Counted from the first letter of the stretch, positions 16,554 to 25,871 are shown. The stretch: DNA of 64,000 nt from Ktedonospora formicarum (GCF_016587355.1 NZ_BNJF01000005.1:186001-250000); one strand, 5' to 3'. Notes: generated from the sequence alone by a model not told the origin. Translations and numbers: made by a program.

Positions 16554-17555
16554 ATGCACTTCGATTTATACAACAAAAGCGTACTCACGCTAAAGGATTT
16601 CAGCGCCGACGAGGTGAACGCGCTCCTCGACCTCTCGGCTGAACTGAAGGCAGCGCGAGCGGAGGGGCGAGAGGTACAGCGTCTGAGGGGAAAGAGCCTG
16701 GCGCTTATCTTTGAGAAGGATTCAACACGCACACGCTGCGCATTTGAAGTTGCCGCGTATGAGCAGGGTGCACATGTGACCTATATTGGTTCTGGTGGCT
16801 CGCATATTGGCTACAAGGAGACATTTAAGGATACCGCGCGTGTCCTGGGGCGTATGTATAGCGGTATTGAATATCGTGGCTCATGCCAGCGTAATGCTGA
16901 GAGTCTGGCGCGCTACTCTGGTGTGCCGGTCTGGAATGGCATGACCGATGAGGAGCATCCCTTTCAGACGCTAGCTGATCTATTGACAATGAGGGAGCAC
17001 GTTCAAAAGCCACTCCGCGATATATCTTTCTGCTTCCTGGGAAATGTGTGCTTCAACATGGGACGCTCGCTCTTGCTAGGGGCCGCGAAGATGGGCATGG
17101 ATATTCGCCTGGGAGCGCCGCGTGCTTTCTGGCCCGATGAGCAGAGCCTTGACTTTGCGCGTGCGTTGGCAGAGGAGACGGGCGCGCGGATTACGGTAAC
17201 CGAAGACCTGGAGACGGCAGTCCAGGGCTGCGACTTCGTGCATACGGACGTATGGCTATCAATGGGCGAGGATTCCAGGGAATGGGCCGAGCGTATACCT
17301 CTGCTGCGCCCCTATCAGGTGACGCCACAAATCATGGAAATGACGGGGAACCCTAACGCGAAGTTCATGCATTGCCTACCCGCGATCAGCAACACAGAGA
17401 CGACCCTGGGTCAGAAGTTATATGATGAGTTTGGCCTGAAGGGTGCCGAAGTTGTGGAAGAAGTCTTCGAGTCCGAGGCATCGATCGTATTTGATCAAGC
17501 TGAGAACCGCTTGCACACCACCAAGGCCGTCCTGGTCGCCACACTCGCTAAATAG
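16554..17555 (+). CDS. argF: Ornithine carbamoyltransferase
   Basis: 333 aa, full length. Catalyses ornithine plus carbamoyl phosphate to citrulline in arginine synthesis (or the reverse in the deiminase pathway). The ATG has GGAGG nine bases before it; an upstream ATG at 16434 is unsupported. Carbamoyl-phosphate site STRTR at about residue 58 (FEKDSTRTRCAFE), the HPFQTLAD loop, ornithine-binding DVWLSMGE, and FMHCLPA near the C-terminus. It stands alone, not in an arg cluster, so anabolic versus catabolic use cannot be decided from context. Ends in a 46-bp palindrome shared with dnaE. Confidence 0.97.
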   Translation: MHFDLYNKSVLTLKDFSADEVNALLDLSAELKAARAEGREVQRLRGKSLALIFEKDSTRTRCAFEVAAYEQGAHVTYIGSGGSHIGYKETFKDTARVLGRMYSGIEYRGSCQRNAESLARYSGVPVWNGMTDEEHPFQTLADLLTMREHVQKPLRDISFCFLGNVCFNMGRSLLLGAAKMGMDIRLGAPRAFWPDEQSLDFARALAEETGARITVTEDLETAVQGCDFVHTDVWLSMGEDSREWAERIPLLRPYQVTPQIMEMTGNPNAKFMHCLPAISNTETTLGQKLYDEFGLKGAEVVEEVFESEASIVFDQAENRLHTTKAVLVATLAK

Positions 17556-17643
17556 CGACCGCCGCGTCGCTAATGCTCTTTTCATATATACCCAAAGAGC
17601 AATGGTGCTTGATATGCTTGGGTTGAAACGGTGCAGGATGTTG

Positions 17644-17689
17644 AAAAGGTCCAGTATTTTGTGGCGCGCCACAAAATACTGGACCTTTT
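17644..17689. terminator. 46-bp perfect palindrome between argF and dnaE
   Basis: Two 23-bp arms with no spacer: AAAAGGTCC ... GGACCTTTT, centre GGCGCGCC. The A4/T4 ends give each strand a T tail, so it can terminate both convergent transcripts. Confidence 0.8.
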
Positions 17690-17706
17690 CCGCGAATGTG
17701 CGAGTA

Positions 17707-17735
17707 ATATGTAGCCGCGTCGCTTTAGCAGCGGC
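17707..17735 (-). repeat. REP-like element abutting dnaE
   Basis: One mismatch to the 28-base copy at 9087. It ends on the base before the dnaE stop codon. Confidence 0.8.
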
Positions 17736-20700
17736 TTAATCCAGCACAGTGACCTGGATGGACTCGCTACCGAGCATGGCGGCGACCTGGCTGCGAACCT
17801 GCTCGTTGTAGTTCATGGTGTTGTTGTGAGGGGTCAGGCTGACCTGCCACTCGCCATTGCTGACACAGATCTCATAGTAATCGCGTCCCGGCTGGTTGCT
17901 CAGGCAACGATGAAGATCCTGTACCTTCATGATGTCGTTGGAGACGGAGATCTCATCATCACCACTGATGTTGAGCGTGAACCAGACCTGATAGCGCTTG
18001 CGATTCATCTCTTCTTCCGCCTTCTTGAGCGGTTCGATGCTATCGCAAAGAATGCCCGGCTCATCGCGGCGTACCTGGACGGTCCCCTTGATGAGCACAA
18101 TCGCGTTCTCTTGCCATTGGTCGCGGGTCTGCTCGTAGGTGCGAGGGAAGATGGTAATACCTAGCGTGCCATACATGTCCTCAAGCTGCACGACGCACAT
18201 ATCGTCGCCCTTCTTGGTGGTAATACGGCGCACCTCTTTAATCATGCCACCTACAGTCACCTTTTTGGTATCCAATTCCTCTGTGACCTGATCGATGGTA
18301 TGCGTGGCTCCACGCGATACAAAGATGTCGCTCAGATAGGCGAGAGGGTGCTTGGCAATATAGACGCCGATCAGTTCTTTCTCCCATTCAAGCAGTTGTT
18401 TGCGCGGGATTTCTGGCACTTTCGTAGTCAGGCTAAATTCCAGCGAACTATCGGTCTCCTCAAGGTCTCCAAAGAGGCTCATCATGCCGCGTTCTTTGGC
18501 TGAGCGCTCGCTCTTCCCGTAGTTAATGGCGCGCTCAGCAGAGGCAAGCAGGACATGACGTTGGTTCTCTGATTCCACAAGCGAATCCATCGCGCCAACT
18601 TTGATCAGCGTCTCGATGACGCCCTTGCCGACTGCCTGGGGATTGACGCGTGTGCAGAAGTCGGCAAGGGATTTGAAGGGACCACCCTCCTGGCGAGCTT
18701 GAATGATGGCGTCAATCGGGCCGTCACCGATACCCTTAATGGCGAGCAAGCCAAAGCGCACGTTATCGTCCTCGATGACGAAGCCCTTGCCACTCTTATT
18801 GACATCGGGTCCGAGTACATCGACGCGCATACGTTTACACTCGGCAATCGCGTTCGCGATCTTCTTGGCGTCCGCAGCTTCAGCCGTCATCGTCGCAGCC
18901 ATATACTCGGCGGTATAATTGGCCTTGAGATAGGCGGTATAGAAGGAGACGACGGCATAACTGGCGGCATGGGCCTTGTTGAAGCCATAACCACCGAAGG
19001 GGAGGATCTGCTCAAAGAGCGTCTCCGCAACCTCCTGCTTCACGCCGTTCTTAACGCATCCCTTCAGGAAATCGCCCTTGTATCCCTCGACCTCATGCAT
19101 AATCTTCTTACTCAGGGCTTTACGGAACTTGTTGACTTTGCCCCAGGAGAAGCCAGCCAGGTTAACGGCGATCAGGAGCACCTGGTCCTGATATACGATA
19201 ACGCCGTAAGATTCCTCTAGCCACTGCGAGAGACGGGGATCAAGATAGGTCACCTTCTTGCGCCCATGCTTGGCGTCGACGAATTCAGGAATACTATCCA
19301 TCGGGCCTGGACGGTAGAGCGCGACCATAGCGGTAATGTCCTCAATGCAGGTGGGCCTGAGCTGTTTGATATACTCGCGCATCTTCGCACTTTCCAACTG
19401 GAAGACGCCCGTTGTTTCGCCAGCCGCCAGCAGATCAAAGGCCTTCTTACGCTTGAGGTCAAGTTCGGGGTCGCCAGTTGGATCAAGAGGGAGTTTCTCC
19501 AGGTTAATGTCCTCGCCTCGCGATTCCTTGATGAACTTGACGGCATTATCGAGGATGGTAAGGTTGGCGAGACCCAGAATATCATATTTGATGAGGCCGA
19601 TCTCTTCCAGGTGGGCGTGTTCGTACTGGGTTGAGATACGACCTTCACGTTTTTGCAGGGGCACAAAATTGACCAGGGCCTCATTGGCGACCAGAACACC
19701 GGCGGCATGCACGCCAGTCGAGCGCACCGAGCCTTCGAGCTTAAGTGCCATATCCAGCAGTTCTTTGGCCTCGCCATCGTGTCCATAGAGATCGTTCAGT
19801 TCGCGAACGTCGTTGAGTGAGCCCTGAAGTGTGATCTTGGGACCAGTTGGAATCAGGCGCGAGATACGATCGCCCAGGTCTTGCCTGCCCATGGAGCGTG
19901 CGACGTCCTTGACCGACTGCTTGGCAGCCATCGTATTGAAGGTGACCATCTGCGCCACACACTCATGCCCATACTTCTCACCAAGGTAGCGGATGACTTC
20001 TTCACGTCGATCATCAGGGAAGTCCATGTCGATATCGGGCATGTCATCGCGCTCAGGATTGAGGAAGCGTTCGAAGAGTAATTGGTAACGCAAGGGATCA
20101 ACATTGGTAATACCAAGCGTATAGGCGACCACGCTACCGGCAGCCGAACCTCTAGCAAGACAGCGAATGCCATGTTCGCGCGCCCATTTCACGTAGTCAG
20201 CCACGACCAGGAAATAAGGCACGAAGCCCTTCTGAATAATAATGCTCATCTCGTAGTCAAGCTGGCGCTTGATCGGCTCGGTGAGCTCTCCGAAGCGATA
20301 GCGGACACCATCGAGGCACTGAGCGTAAAGATATTCGTCGGGCGTGCTGAACTGTGGGGGGATATCGACTGATGGGAGGCGAGCCTTATAGGAAAGGGGA
20401 TCGACCTCGCACTGCTCCGCGAGGCGTACGGTATTGAGTAACCCTTCTCGCAGTTCGGGGAACAGGTCGAGCATCTGCTGAGGGCTACGAAGGAAATATT
20501 CATCGCTATCAAACTGGAAGCGATTGGGGTCGCTCAACGCGCTTCCGGTCTGGACGCAGAGCAGGACCTCATGCGCGTGGGCGTCGTTATCGTGAACGTA
20601 ATGCAGGTCATTCGTCACGATCATCGGAACCTCTAGCTCTTTGGACAGACCATAGAGGATATGGTTAAGCTTGTTCTGGGGGGAAGGGGTGCCATCCTTC

Positions 20701-21257
20701 TCCTTGCCGTGGTGTTCCTGAATCTCCAAATAATAGTTCTCGCGCCCCAGCAGGCCCTGATACCAGCGGATGGCGTTCTTTGCCTCTTCCTCTTTGCCTT
20801 CCAATAGCAGTTGTGGGATCTCGCCACCGAGGCAGGAGGAAGTAGCGATAATGCCCTCGGAGTATTGTGACAGGACATTCTTATCGATCCTGGCATGGTT
20901 CGCGTACATGCCATCCGTATTGGCGAGGGTCATCATTTTCATCAGGTTACGGTAACCTGTGTTGTTCTTCGCCATCAAGAGCAGGTGCGTATAGTCGCGC
21001 TGTCCGCGCTTCTTCATTTTGACGTTCATATCCTCGGTCAGATAGGCTTCAACTCCGAGGACAGGGCGCACATCGGCGGCCTTGCAGGCTTTGTAGAACT
21101 CAAGCGCGCCATACATCGCACCGTGGTCAGTGATTGCCAGGTGCTTCATGCCAAGTTCTTTGGCCTGTTTGATCAGAGTTTTGATGCGGCTGAAGCCATC
21201 GAGGAGAGAATATTCAGTATGTACATGCAGGTGTGCGAAGTCAGTAAAGTTTTGCAT
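17736..21257 (-). CDS. dnaE: DNA polymerase III alpha subunit
   Basis: 1173 aa, normal length for DnaE1. Replicative 5'-3' DNA synthesis. The N-terminal PHP domain starts HLHVHTEYSLLDG; the C-family polymerase core contains the catalytic acidic motif PDIDMDFPDDRREEV (about 400), the helix-hairpin-helix region (ECKRMRVDVLGPDVNKSG), and a C-terminal OB-fold (VTVGGMIKEVRRITTKKGDD). The PHP His and Asp residues near the start look intact, so it may have metal-dependent exonuclease activity as in other bacterial DnaE with active PHP (inference). Only a weak AGGTG stands before the ATG. Monocistronic as far as seen. Confidence 0.98.
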   Translation of the reverse strand: MQNFTDFAHLHVHTEYSLLDGFSRIKTLIKQAKELGMKHLAITDHGAMYGALEFYKACKAADVRPVLGVEAYLTEDMNVKMKKRGQRDYTHLLLMAKNNTGYRNLMKMMTLANTDGMYANHARIDKNVLSQYSEGIIATSSCLGGEIPQLLLEGKEEEAKNAIRWYQGLLGRENYYLEIQEHHGKEKDGTPSPQNKLNHILYGLSKELEVPMIVTNDLHYVHDNDAHAHEVLLCVQTGSALSDPNRFQFDSDEYFLRSPQQMLDLFPELREGLLNTVRLAEQCEVDPLSYKARLPSVDIPPQFSTPDEYLYAQCLDGVRYRFGELTEPIKRQLDYEMSIIIQKGFVPYFLVVADYVKWAREHGIRCLARGSAAGSVVAYTLGITNVDPLRYQLLFERFLNPERDDMPDIDMDFPDDRREEVIRYLGEKYGHECVAQMVTFNTMAAKQSVKDVARSMGRQDLGDRISRLIPTGPKITLQGSLNDVRELNDLYGHDGEAKELLDMALKLEGSVRSTGVHAAGVLVANEALVNFVPLQKREGRISTQYEHAHLEEIGLIKYDILGLANLTILDNAVKFIKESRGEDINLEKLPLDPTGDPELDLKRKKAFDLLAAGETTGVFQLESAKMREYIKQLRPTCIEDITAMVALYRPGPMDSIPEFVDAKHGRKKVTYLDPRLSQWLEESYGVIVYQDQVLLIAVNLAGFSWGKVNKFRKALSKKIMHEVEGYKGDFLKGCVKNGVKQEVAETLFEQILPFGGYGFNKAHAASYAVVSFYTAYLKANYTAEYMAATMTAEAADAKKIANAIAECKRMRVDVLGPDVNKSGKGFVIEDDNVRFGLLAIKGIGDGPIDAIIQARQEGGPFKSLADFCTRVNPQAVGKGVIETLIKVGAMDSLVESENQRHVLLASAERAINYGKSERSAKERGMMSLFGDLEETDSSLEFSLTTKVPEIPRKQLLEWEKELIGVYIAKHPLAYLSDIFVSRGATHTIDQVTEELDTKKVTVGGMIKEVRRITTKKGDDMCVVQLEDMYGTLGITIFPRTYEQTRDQWQENAIVLIKGTVQVRRDEPGILCDSIEPLKKAEEEMNRKRYQVWFTLNISGDDEISVSNDIMKVQDLHRCLSNQPGRDYYEICVSNGEWQVSLTPHNNTMNYNEQVRSQVAAMLGSESIQVTVLD

Positions 21258-21427
21258 TAAATAATATCTTTCACCTAAGATGCTTGACCAATATACATTG
21301 ATGAGTTGCTAGATTATGGTTTCTATCAACAATAATACTCTCAGAGACGCGAAGTCATGCCGGACTCTGGAAAGAAGAGGGACCTTTTGGTCTTAAGTAT
21401 AGCAGATATGGGGTAGATCGGTCTGCT

Positions 21428-22858
21428 CTAATTTTGGAGGAGTGGGATGGAGAACCAGAAGGTTGATCCACCTCCTGGTATGCTTGTAATGCCTACCTGC
21501 CCCTGGTGAAGCTCTATAATACTGCGGGAGAGGTAGAGACTGAGACCGAGACTAAGATCAAGCTCATGTTGTACTCCTACGCCCTTGGTGCGGTAGAAGC
21601 GTTCCCAGATATGGACCTGGTCTTCGGGTGAGATGCCCGGCCCATGATCGTGAACCTGGGCATAGACGTTTTTGTCATCCTTACGAATTGTCACATCGAT
21701 GGGATATTGGTCGCTTGAATAGGCCAGGGCATTATCAATGTAGATGTGAAGAACTTCCTCGATACGTTCGCTATCGATAAACACAGGGTAGCATGCTGCC
21801 TTATCGACGAAGGTGAGGCGGATATGATGATCTGGGAAGTGTGGTTGTATCGTCGCAACTGTTTCGCGAGCGATATTCGCCAGATTATACCTGCCCTTAC
21901 GCAGAGTAAAATTATTGCTCTGAAGTAAAGCATCATCGATCATGTGCCCGATCAGGTGTTTCTGTTTATGGGCGCTCTCCCAGGCGCTATGGAGCAATAG
22001 CTGAAGGCTATCCATGCGCCTTTGGATATCGGGCTGGTCAGGATATTCTCTCCTACAGCGTTGTAGACGAAGCTGGGCTAGCTGAAGATTGCCAATCATG
22101 CTGGTAAGGGGCGTGTTCAGCTCATGGCTTATCTGGTTGATGAAGGTGTTCATGCGCTGGTTGCTTTCCTTGAGTGCCAGCTCGTTTGCATGTGATATAG
22201 TCCATGAGCGCATGACCAGGATGTGCTCAATAACGAGGACTATTAGAGTGGCGATAGCTTTAACGAGATTGATATCATGTTGATCATAGGCCTGATTTTT
22301 TTCGGTTCGGCCCACGATTAGCAGGCCAACAAGTTTATCCTGGGCGAAAAGAGGGGCGATGAGCATAGCCTGCTCGTTGAAATCCTCTTCATATTCAAGA
22401 GGGATATGGATTTGAGAGCGAGGTATAACAACCACTTTCTTAGCTTGCAGAGTCGCTATGATGTCCGGGTCGAGATACTCTGACATGGTATAGAGGCCTG
22501 CTGCCTTGCAGCGATGATGGAGTTGCTCATCCGTGAGACCTGTAGCAGATAGGATATAGACGTAATTATCGGGATAGGAGTGGGCATAAATAACAACCTG
22601 ATCACAGTCCATCTCATTCTTGGCAAGCTCTACAAGTCGCTGCGCAATATCGGTTATCTCGGAGAGTAGGAACCATGGCTGCTCAGGAAATTTAAAAGAC
22701 TGATATGTTGGTAAGTCAGAGAGTGTGGATACAAAGGTTTGTAAGGGGGTTGGATCTACTTTTTGTGCCTCTGTCTTAATGTGGGTGGAGACAACTGATT
22801 CACTATGTGATCCAGCTTTTAGCAGGGTATGTGTGCCTTGATGCTTCCCTTTTCTCAT
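21428..22858 (-). CDS. GAF-domain sensor histidine kinase (orphan)
   Basis: 476 aa. A GAF domain spans about 65-215 (ITDIAQRLVELAKNEMDCDQ ... MLIAPLFAQDKLVGLLIVG). A HisKA box FINQISHELNTPLTSM has the phosphorylated His at about 245, and the HATPase domain has IDNALAYSSD, DHGPGI and LSLGLSLYLSRSI. The ligand-binding GAF is degenerate, so the signal is unknown. There is no membrane helix and no adjacent response regulator. GAGGGG lies before the ATG. Domain order and the kinase end resemble the PAS kinase at 14401, so they may feed the same regulator. Confidence 0.94.
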   Translation of the reverse strand: MRKGKHQGTHTLLKAGSHSESVVSTHIKTEAQKVDPTPLQTFVSTLSDLPTYQSFKFPEQPWFLLSEITDIAQRLVELAKNEMDCDQVVIYAHSYPDNYVYILSATGLTDEQLHHRCKAAGLYTMSEYLDPDIIATLQAKKVVVIPRSQIHIPLEYEEDFNEQAMLIAPLFAQDKLVGLLIVGRTEKNQAYDQHDINLVKAIATLIVLVIEHILVMRSWTISHANELALKESNQRMNTFINQISHELNTPLTSMIGNLQLAQLRLQRCRREYPDQPDIQRRMDSLQLLLHSAWESAHKQKHLIGHMIDDALLQSNNFTLRKGRYNLANIARETVATIQPHFPDHHIRLTFVDKAACYPVFIDSERIEEVLHIYIDNALAYSSDQYPIDVTIRKDDKNVYAQVHDHGPGISPEDQVHIWERFYRTKGVGVQHELDLSLGLSLYLSRSIIELHQGQVGITSIPGGGSTFWFSIPLLQN

Positions 22859-23023
22859 CGTGCCCCTCAGTATCGTTCAGCTTTGATAACAAGAGCCGAT
22901 GAGTGTACACCTTTCAAACGACTCCTCTTCCTATTATTGGCTTGCAATCAAGCTGAACATTTTTGGATATTGTCAAACGAAAGGCCATTTATGATTATGT
23001 TGATAAATTAAGTCAATAAAGCC
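22859..23023. other. Intergenic between divergent histidine kinase and Cys-leader operon
   Basis: AT-rich, no ORF supported. The 23024 promoter follows. Confidence 0.4.
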
Positions 23024-23053
23024 TTGACAAGGCGCGGATCCTCCATTTACAAT
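23024..23053 (+). promoter_or_regulatory. Promoter of the poly-Cys leader operon
   Basis: TTGACA (23024-23029), 18-bp spacer, TACAAT (23048-23053). Transcription would begin near 23060, placing the leader peptide about 58 bases downstream. Confidence 0.8.
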
Positions 23054-23117
23054 GAAACTATGATCGCCGTGTGTGGTTAGGAAGCCTCGTTGCTTCTCTT
23101 AGTGAGGACAAATTGGT

Positions 23118-23228
23118 ATGCCAATAAGAAATGAGAGTCAATCTACCGCTCGTACCCACCTATTTTATGCCCCGCTTCCCCTCATGTGTTGTTCCTCCAT
23201 GCGCCGCCTCTGTTGTTGTCCTCGCTAA
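23118..23228 (+). CDS. Poly-cysteine leader peptide (putative attenuator)
   Basis: 36 codons, too short for most gene finders. GAGGA lies nine bases before the ATG. The peptide contains Cys-Cys at 24-25 (MCCSSMRR) and three consecutive Cys at 32-34 just before the end (LCCCPR). Actinobacterial sulfur genes are known to have uORFs with Cys runs that make ribosomes stall when cysteine is short. This is the same architecture: promoter, short Cys-rich ORF, about 145-base spacer with alternative hairpins, then a structural gene. The role is inferred from that analogy; it could also be a chance ORF, but the Cys clustering, ribosome site and promoter make that unlikely. Confidence 0.7.
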   Translation: MPIRNESQSTARTHLFYAPLPLMCCSSMRRLCCCPR

Positions 23229-23355
23229 GTGCTTATGAGAAATCCAATGCCGCTGTCTCGTTCAGGTTTACTTAGGGGACAGAGGTCCAATCTCTTCTTT
23301 GATCTGACAATGATCCCATAAACTCTACTTATTATCACACCTGCAAGCATTAAAT

Positions 23356-23400
23356 TGCTGTCATGCTGACAGCATGACGGGAAGACATGCGTGCCTTTTT
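23356..23400 (+). promoter_or_regulatory. Competing hairpins at the start of the downstream gene
   Basis: TGCTGTC (23356-23362) pairs with GACAGCA (23368-23374). An alternative stem, GCATG (23372-23376) with CATGC (23386-23390), is followed by a T5 run (23395-23399). The two stems share bases, so they are mutually exclusive, as in an attenuator. The second stem is short. Confidence 0.4.
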
Positions 23401-24033
23401 GTAGAAATGGATAAGTTGATGAGTATTGTGAGCGAATCCCTTGCAGATGTGCGGTGCGAGCTTGTGCGCAAGGAGAGGCGCGATTTACTGGTTCTGAGCC
23501 ACATGGCCCAGGCATTAGAGCGGATGCTTAAGCAGCCACAGGTTCTGGCTGAGGAGCGACCGTGGTTGCATATGTCGCTGGAAAAGAAACGGCGAACGCA
23601 TCGCGTTGCCATCTATCAACCTGAAGCGCTACGGATAGGCGGTGCCTTCTCCTTTGTCGGGTTTGTGAGCCAGCGGAGCACTGTTCTTGAGCCGGAATTG
23701 ATCAATGAGGTGGCGCGAGTGGATCAGGAGATGCTCGTACACATAGGAAGCGTCCCTGGGTTGATAAGCTATTCGTCGCTTGAGCTACGGCCTGGCCTCT
23801 GGTATAACTTGGTGCTCTTTCAGGGGGCGGCGCTAAAGTCACATCTAAGAGGTATGGTGACGCACAGATATGCCGCGTACGAACTGGCTCCATCCTATTA
23901 CGATTGGATTCGTTTGCATCAGGGAACGCTATCTGGCGGCCTGACGCGCTTACGCTTGCATTCAACACGCTATTATATGTTCGCGAGTACACCATCTAGT
24001 GCGGAACTGACCTATACTGAGACCGAGTTGTGA
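23374..24033 (+). CDS. Hypothetical protein of the Cys-leader operon
   Basis: 219 aa if the ATG at 23374 is used; later ATGs at 23407 and 23419 are possible and no start has a good ribosome site. No signal peptide or membrane helix. The first third is helical and charged (ESLADVRCELVRKERRDLLV); the rest is beta-rich with aromatic patches (GLISYSSLELRPGLWYNLVL, HRYAAYELAPSYYDWIRLHQ, RLRLHSTRYYMF). No family recognised with confidence. It directly precedes the PhnD-like gene (18-bp gap) and is probably its partner. Confidence 0.65.
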   Translation: MTGRHACLFVEMDKLMSIVSESLADVRCELVRKERRDLLVLSHMAQALERMLKQPQVLAEERPWLHMSLEKKRRTHRVAIYQPEALRIGGAFSFVGFVSQRSTVLEPELINEVARVDQEMLVHIGSVPGLISYSSLELRPGLWYNLVLFQGAALKSHLRGMVTHRYAAYELAPSYYDWIRLHQGTLSGGLTRLRLHSTRYYMFASTPSSAELTYTETEL

Positions 24034-24051
24034 GTGGGAGGAAAGAATAAT

Positions 24052-24840
24052 ATGGCTGAGAGTACATCTGGAGCGGTGTTACGGGCCGCCACATATCTAT
24101 CTCCATTGTTATATGACACCTACGCGTCCATCGCGCGCTATCTCGAAAAGCATCTGGGCCTGACAACAACACTAGCGGTAGGTGAGACGCTTGACGAGGT
24201 CACGAATTATGATCTGGCCTTTCTCTGTGGCTTGCTCTATGTACGCCTGAAGGCCGAACCGTCTAGCGAAATAGAATTACTGGTCGCGCCCGTACTCACG
24301 AATGAGCGCTATAAACGTAAAGCGGTCTACTTCTCTGATGTTGTTGTGCGCGATGAGAGTCCTTATACCTCGCTAGAGGATCTTTATGGAACGGTGTGGG
24401 CGTATAACGAGACATCCTCTTATTCGGGCTATAGCTTTGTGCGTTATAACCTCTTCGAGCGTGGTATCTCGCCTGATTTCTTCCGCTGCGCGCTCGCTAC
24501 CGGCTCGCACCTCCAATCCTTGAGTGCCGTAAGCGAGGGGCGAGCGGATGTGACGATGGTGGATTCGCATGTGCTTGATGTACTGCGTCTGCGACAGCCA
24601 GAATATGTGGCAAACTTGCGCGTCATTGATGCCTTTGGCCCGGCTAGCATTCCTCCTCTAATCATCTCTACGCGCCTGGCTCCAGAGCTTCGCCAGCGGG
24701 TGCGCGATACGCTGCTTACGATGCATCTCGATCCCTTAGCGGCTCAAGCCTTGCGCGCGGGCTGCATCGAACGCTTTGTAGCGGTTGATGATGGCTCATA
24801 CGACGATATCCGGCGTACGTTCTCCCTGGCGCGAGTGTGA
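24052..24840 (+). CDS. PhnD-like substrate-binding protein without signal peptide
   Basis: 262 aa. GGGAGGAAAG before the ATG at 24052. The fold signature of phosphate/phosphonate (PhnD/SsuA-like) periplasmic binding proteins is visible: FLCGLLYVRLKAE, DLYGTVWAYNETSSYSGYSF, LATGSHLQSLSAVSEGRADV and VTMVDSHVLDVL, followed by PPLIISTRL. Unusually there is no signal peptide, lipobox or membrane helix, and no ABC permease or ATPase next to it, so it either works as a cytosolic ligand sensor or has lost export. Placed behind the poly-Cys leader, a sulfur-containing ligand is an attractive guess, not proved. Confidence 0.82.
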   Translation: MAESTSGAVLRAATYLSPLLYDTYASIARYLEKHLGLTTTLAVGETLDEVTNYDLAFLCGLLYVRLKAEPSSEIELLVAPVLTNERYKRKAVYFSDVVVRDESPYTSLEDLYGTVWAYNETSSYSGYSFVRYNLFERGISPDFFRCALATGSHLQSLSAVSEGRADVTMVDSHVLDVLRLRQPEYVANLRVIDAFGPASIPPLIISTRLAPELRQRVRDTLLTMHLDPLAAQALRAGCIERFVAVDDGSYDDIRRTFSLARV

Positions 24841-24847
24841 GTACAAA

Positions 24848-24890
24848 GAGAGAGGGGCTGACCCATCTGAGTCAGCCCCTCTCTCCTTAT
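24848..24890. terminator. Bidirectional terminator
   Basis: 15-bp perfect stem (GAGAGAGGGGCTGAC / GTCAGCCCCTCTCTC), between the PhnD-like gene and the convergent CHAP gene. Confidence 0.85.
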
Positions 24891-24902
24891 GTTTCTCTGT
24901 GC

Positions 24903-25871
24903 CTATGGTAAGGTGATGAAAGAGACGCCGGCACCTGGATAGAAATCCCAGTAAGAGAGGGTCGCGAAACCGCCGCCATTGTTATACCAGTTGTAGTTGC
25001 TAGTATGAACGCTTCCATCGGAGTTGATGGATTCAACGATAGCGACGTGGCCTACACCGCCCGCGCCCTGTACGCCTGGCTGCAAGACGATGATCGCGCC
25101 GACGCTAGGAGATGCGGAGACGTGATAGCCGTATTGCCGTGCGCCGCTGTCCCATTCCCAGGCATTACCATACCAGGGAACCCATACACCGAAGAGCTGG
25201 TGGAAGCGGTATGAGGCCCAGTAGGTACATTGTCCATACGCGCCATGATTAGAGGTGCCGCCTGCGAGAGCGCCGCCCGAGTTGTTTGTAGTATTGTTGT
25301 AAGTCAAATCGTCATTGCCATACATCGTGACCGCTGTCTGGGTTGCAGCCTGCTCTACGATGGAGGCATCGCTGGCGGCCTTGGAGTCATAGACATTCTG
25401 ATTTTGCCCGTTGGCTGTAAGATTACCCATTCCTGCCTGTGCATCAAGTGGGCCGCCGAGTGTGTTTACCATGAGCAGGCTACCCACCATGATGAAGAGC
25501 ATGAGCGTGGCTACGCCGATCTGGATGACGACACGTCTTCCCTGAGGAGGGCGGATACTGGTGGTACGCTTGCCGTTTTCTCCCGCGATGGTAACTGGCG
25601 GACGGAGCGCGGTCGTCTTGCTCTTCGCCAGGGCCAGTCCGTCTGTGCTAACATTGGTTGAAAGCTGGCCTGTCGAGACTGGACGCATTAAGGCATAATT
25701 GCCGTTGGATGATGAAATAGGTCCTGTCGAAGGGGCTTCGGGTATGGGGGTGTAGGGGGTTGCAGGAGCCCCGTAGGCCTGCTCACCCTGTGGGGCCTGA
25801 TTGTCCGCAAATACGCTGGCACCACTATAAGGCCCCACGCTGCTACCGTGTTCTCGATCCATCAATGACAT
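24903..25871 (-). CDS. Membrane-anchored CHAP-domain cell-wall hydrolase
   Basis: 322 aa. Start ATG 25871 with GAAGGA upstream. A cytosolic, Pro/Ser/Gly-rich N-terminal region (about 1-110) precedes one membrane helix (about 114-137, VVIQIGVATLMLFIMVGSLL), an extracellular linker, and a C-terminal CHAP domain. Catalytic Cys215 (YGQCTYWAS) and His275 (GVGHVAIVE) are in place, with the later Asn/Asp-containing strand NYNWYNNGGG. It likely cleaves peptidoglycan cross-bridges or stems during cell division or sporulation-like development. The long N-terminal tail with several Pro-rich stretches may dock a cytosolic partner. The only hydrolase of this type in the window. Confidence 0.9.
   Translation of the reverse strand: MSLMDREHGSSVGPYSGASVFADNQAPQGEQAYGAPATPYTPIPEAPSTGPISSSNGNYALMRPVSTGQLSTNVSTDGLALAKSKTTALRPPVTIAGENGKRTTSIRPPQGRRVVIQIGVATLMLFIMVGSLLMVNTLGGPLDAQAGMGNLTANGQNQNVYDSKAASDASIVEQAATQTAVTMYGNDDLTYNNTTNNSGGALAGGTSNHGAYGQCTYWASYRFHQLFGVWVPWYGNAWEWDSGARQYGYHVSASPSVGAIIVLQPGVQGAGGVGHVAIVESINSDGSVHTSNYNWYNNGGGFATLSYWDFYPGAGVSFITLP

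Noticed and set aside
16554..16555. T-box or arginine leader before argF
   Set aside because: No AGGGTGG-type T-box core and no Arg-rich short ORF was found upstream.
18699..19220. Long plus-strand ORF inside dnaE (and others at 19266-19788)
   Set aside because: Antisense shadows of dnaE without ribosome sites or recognisable sequence.
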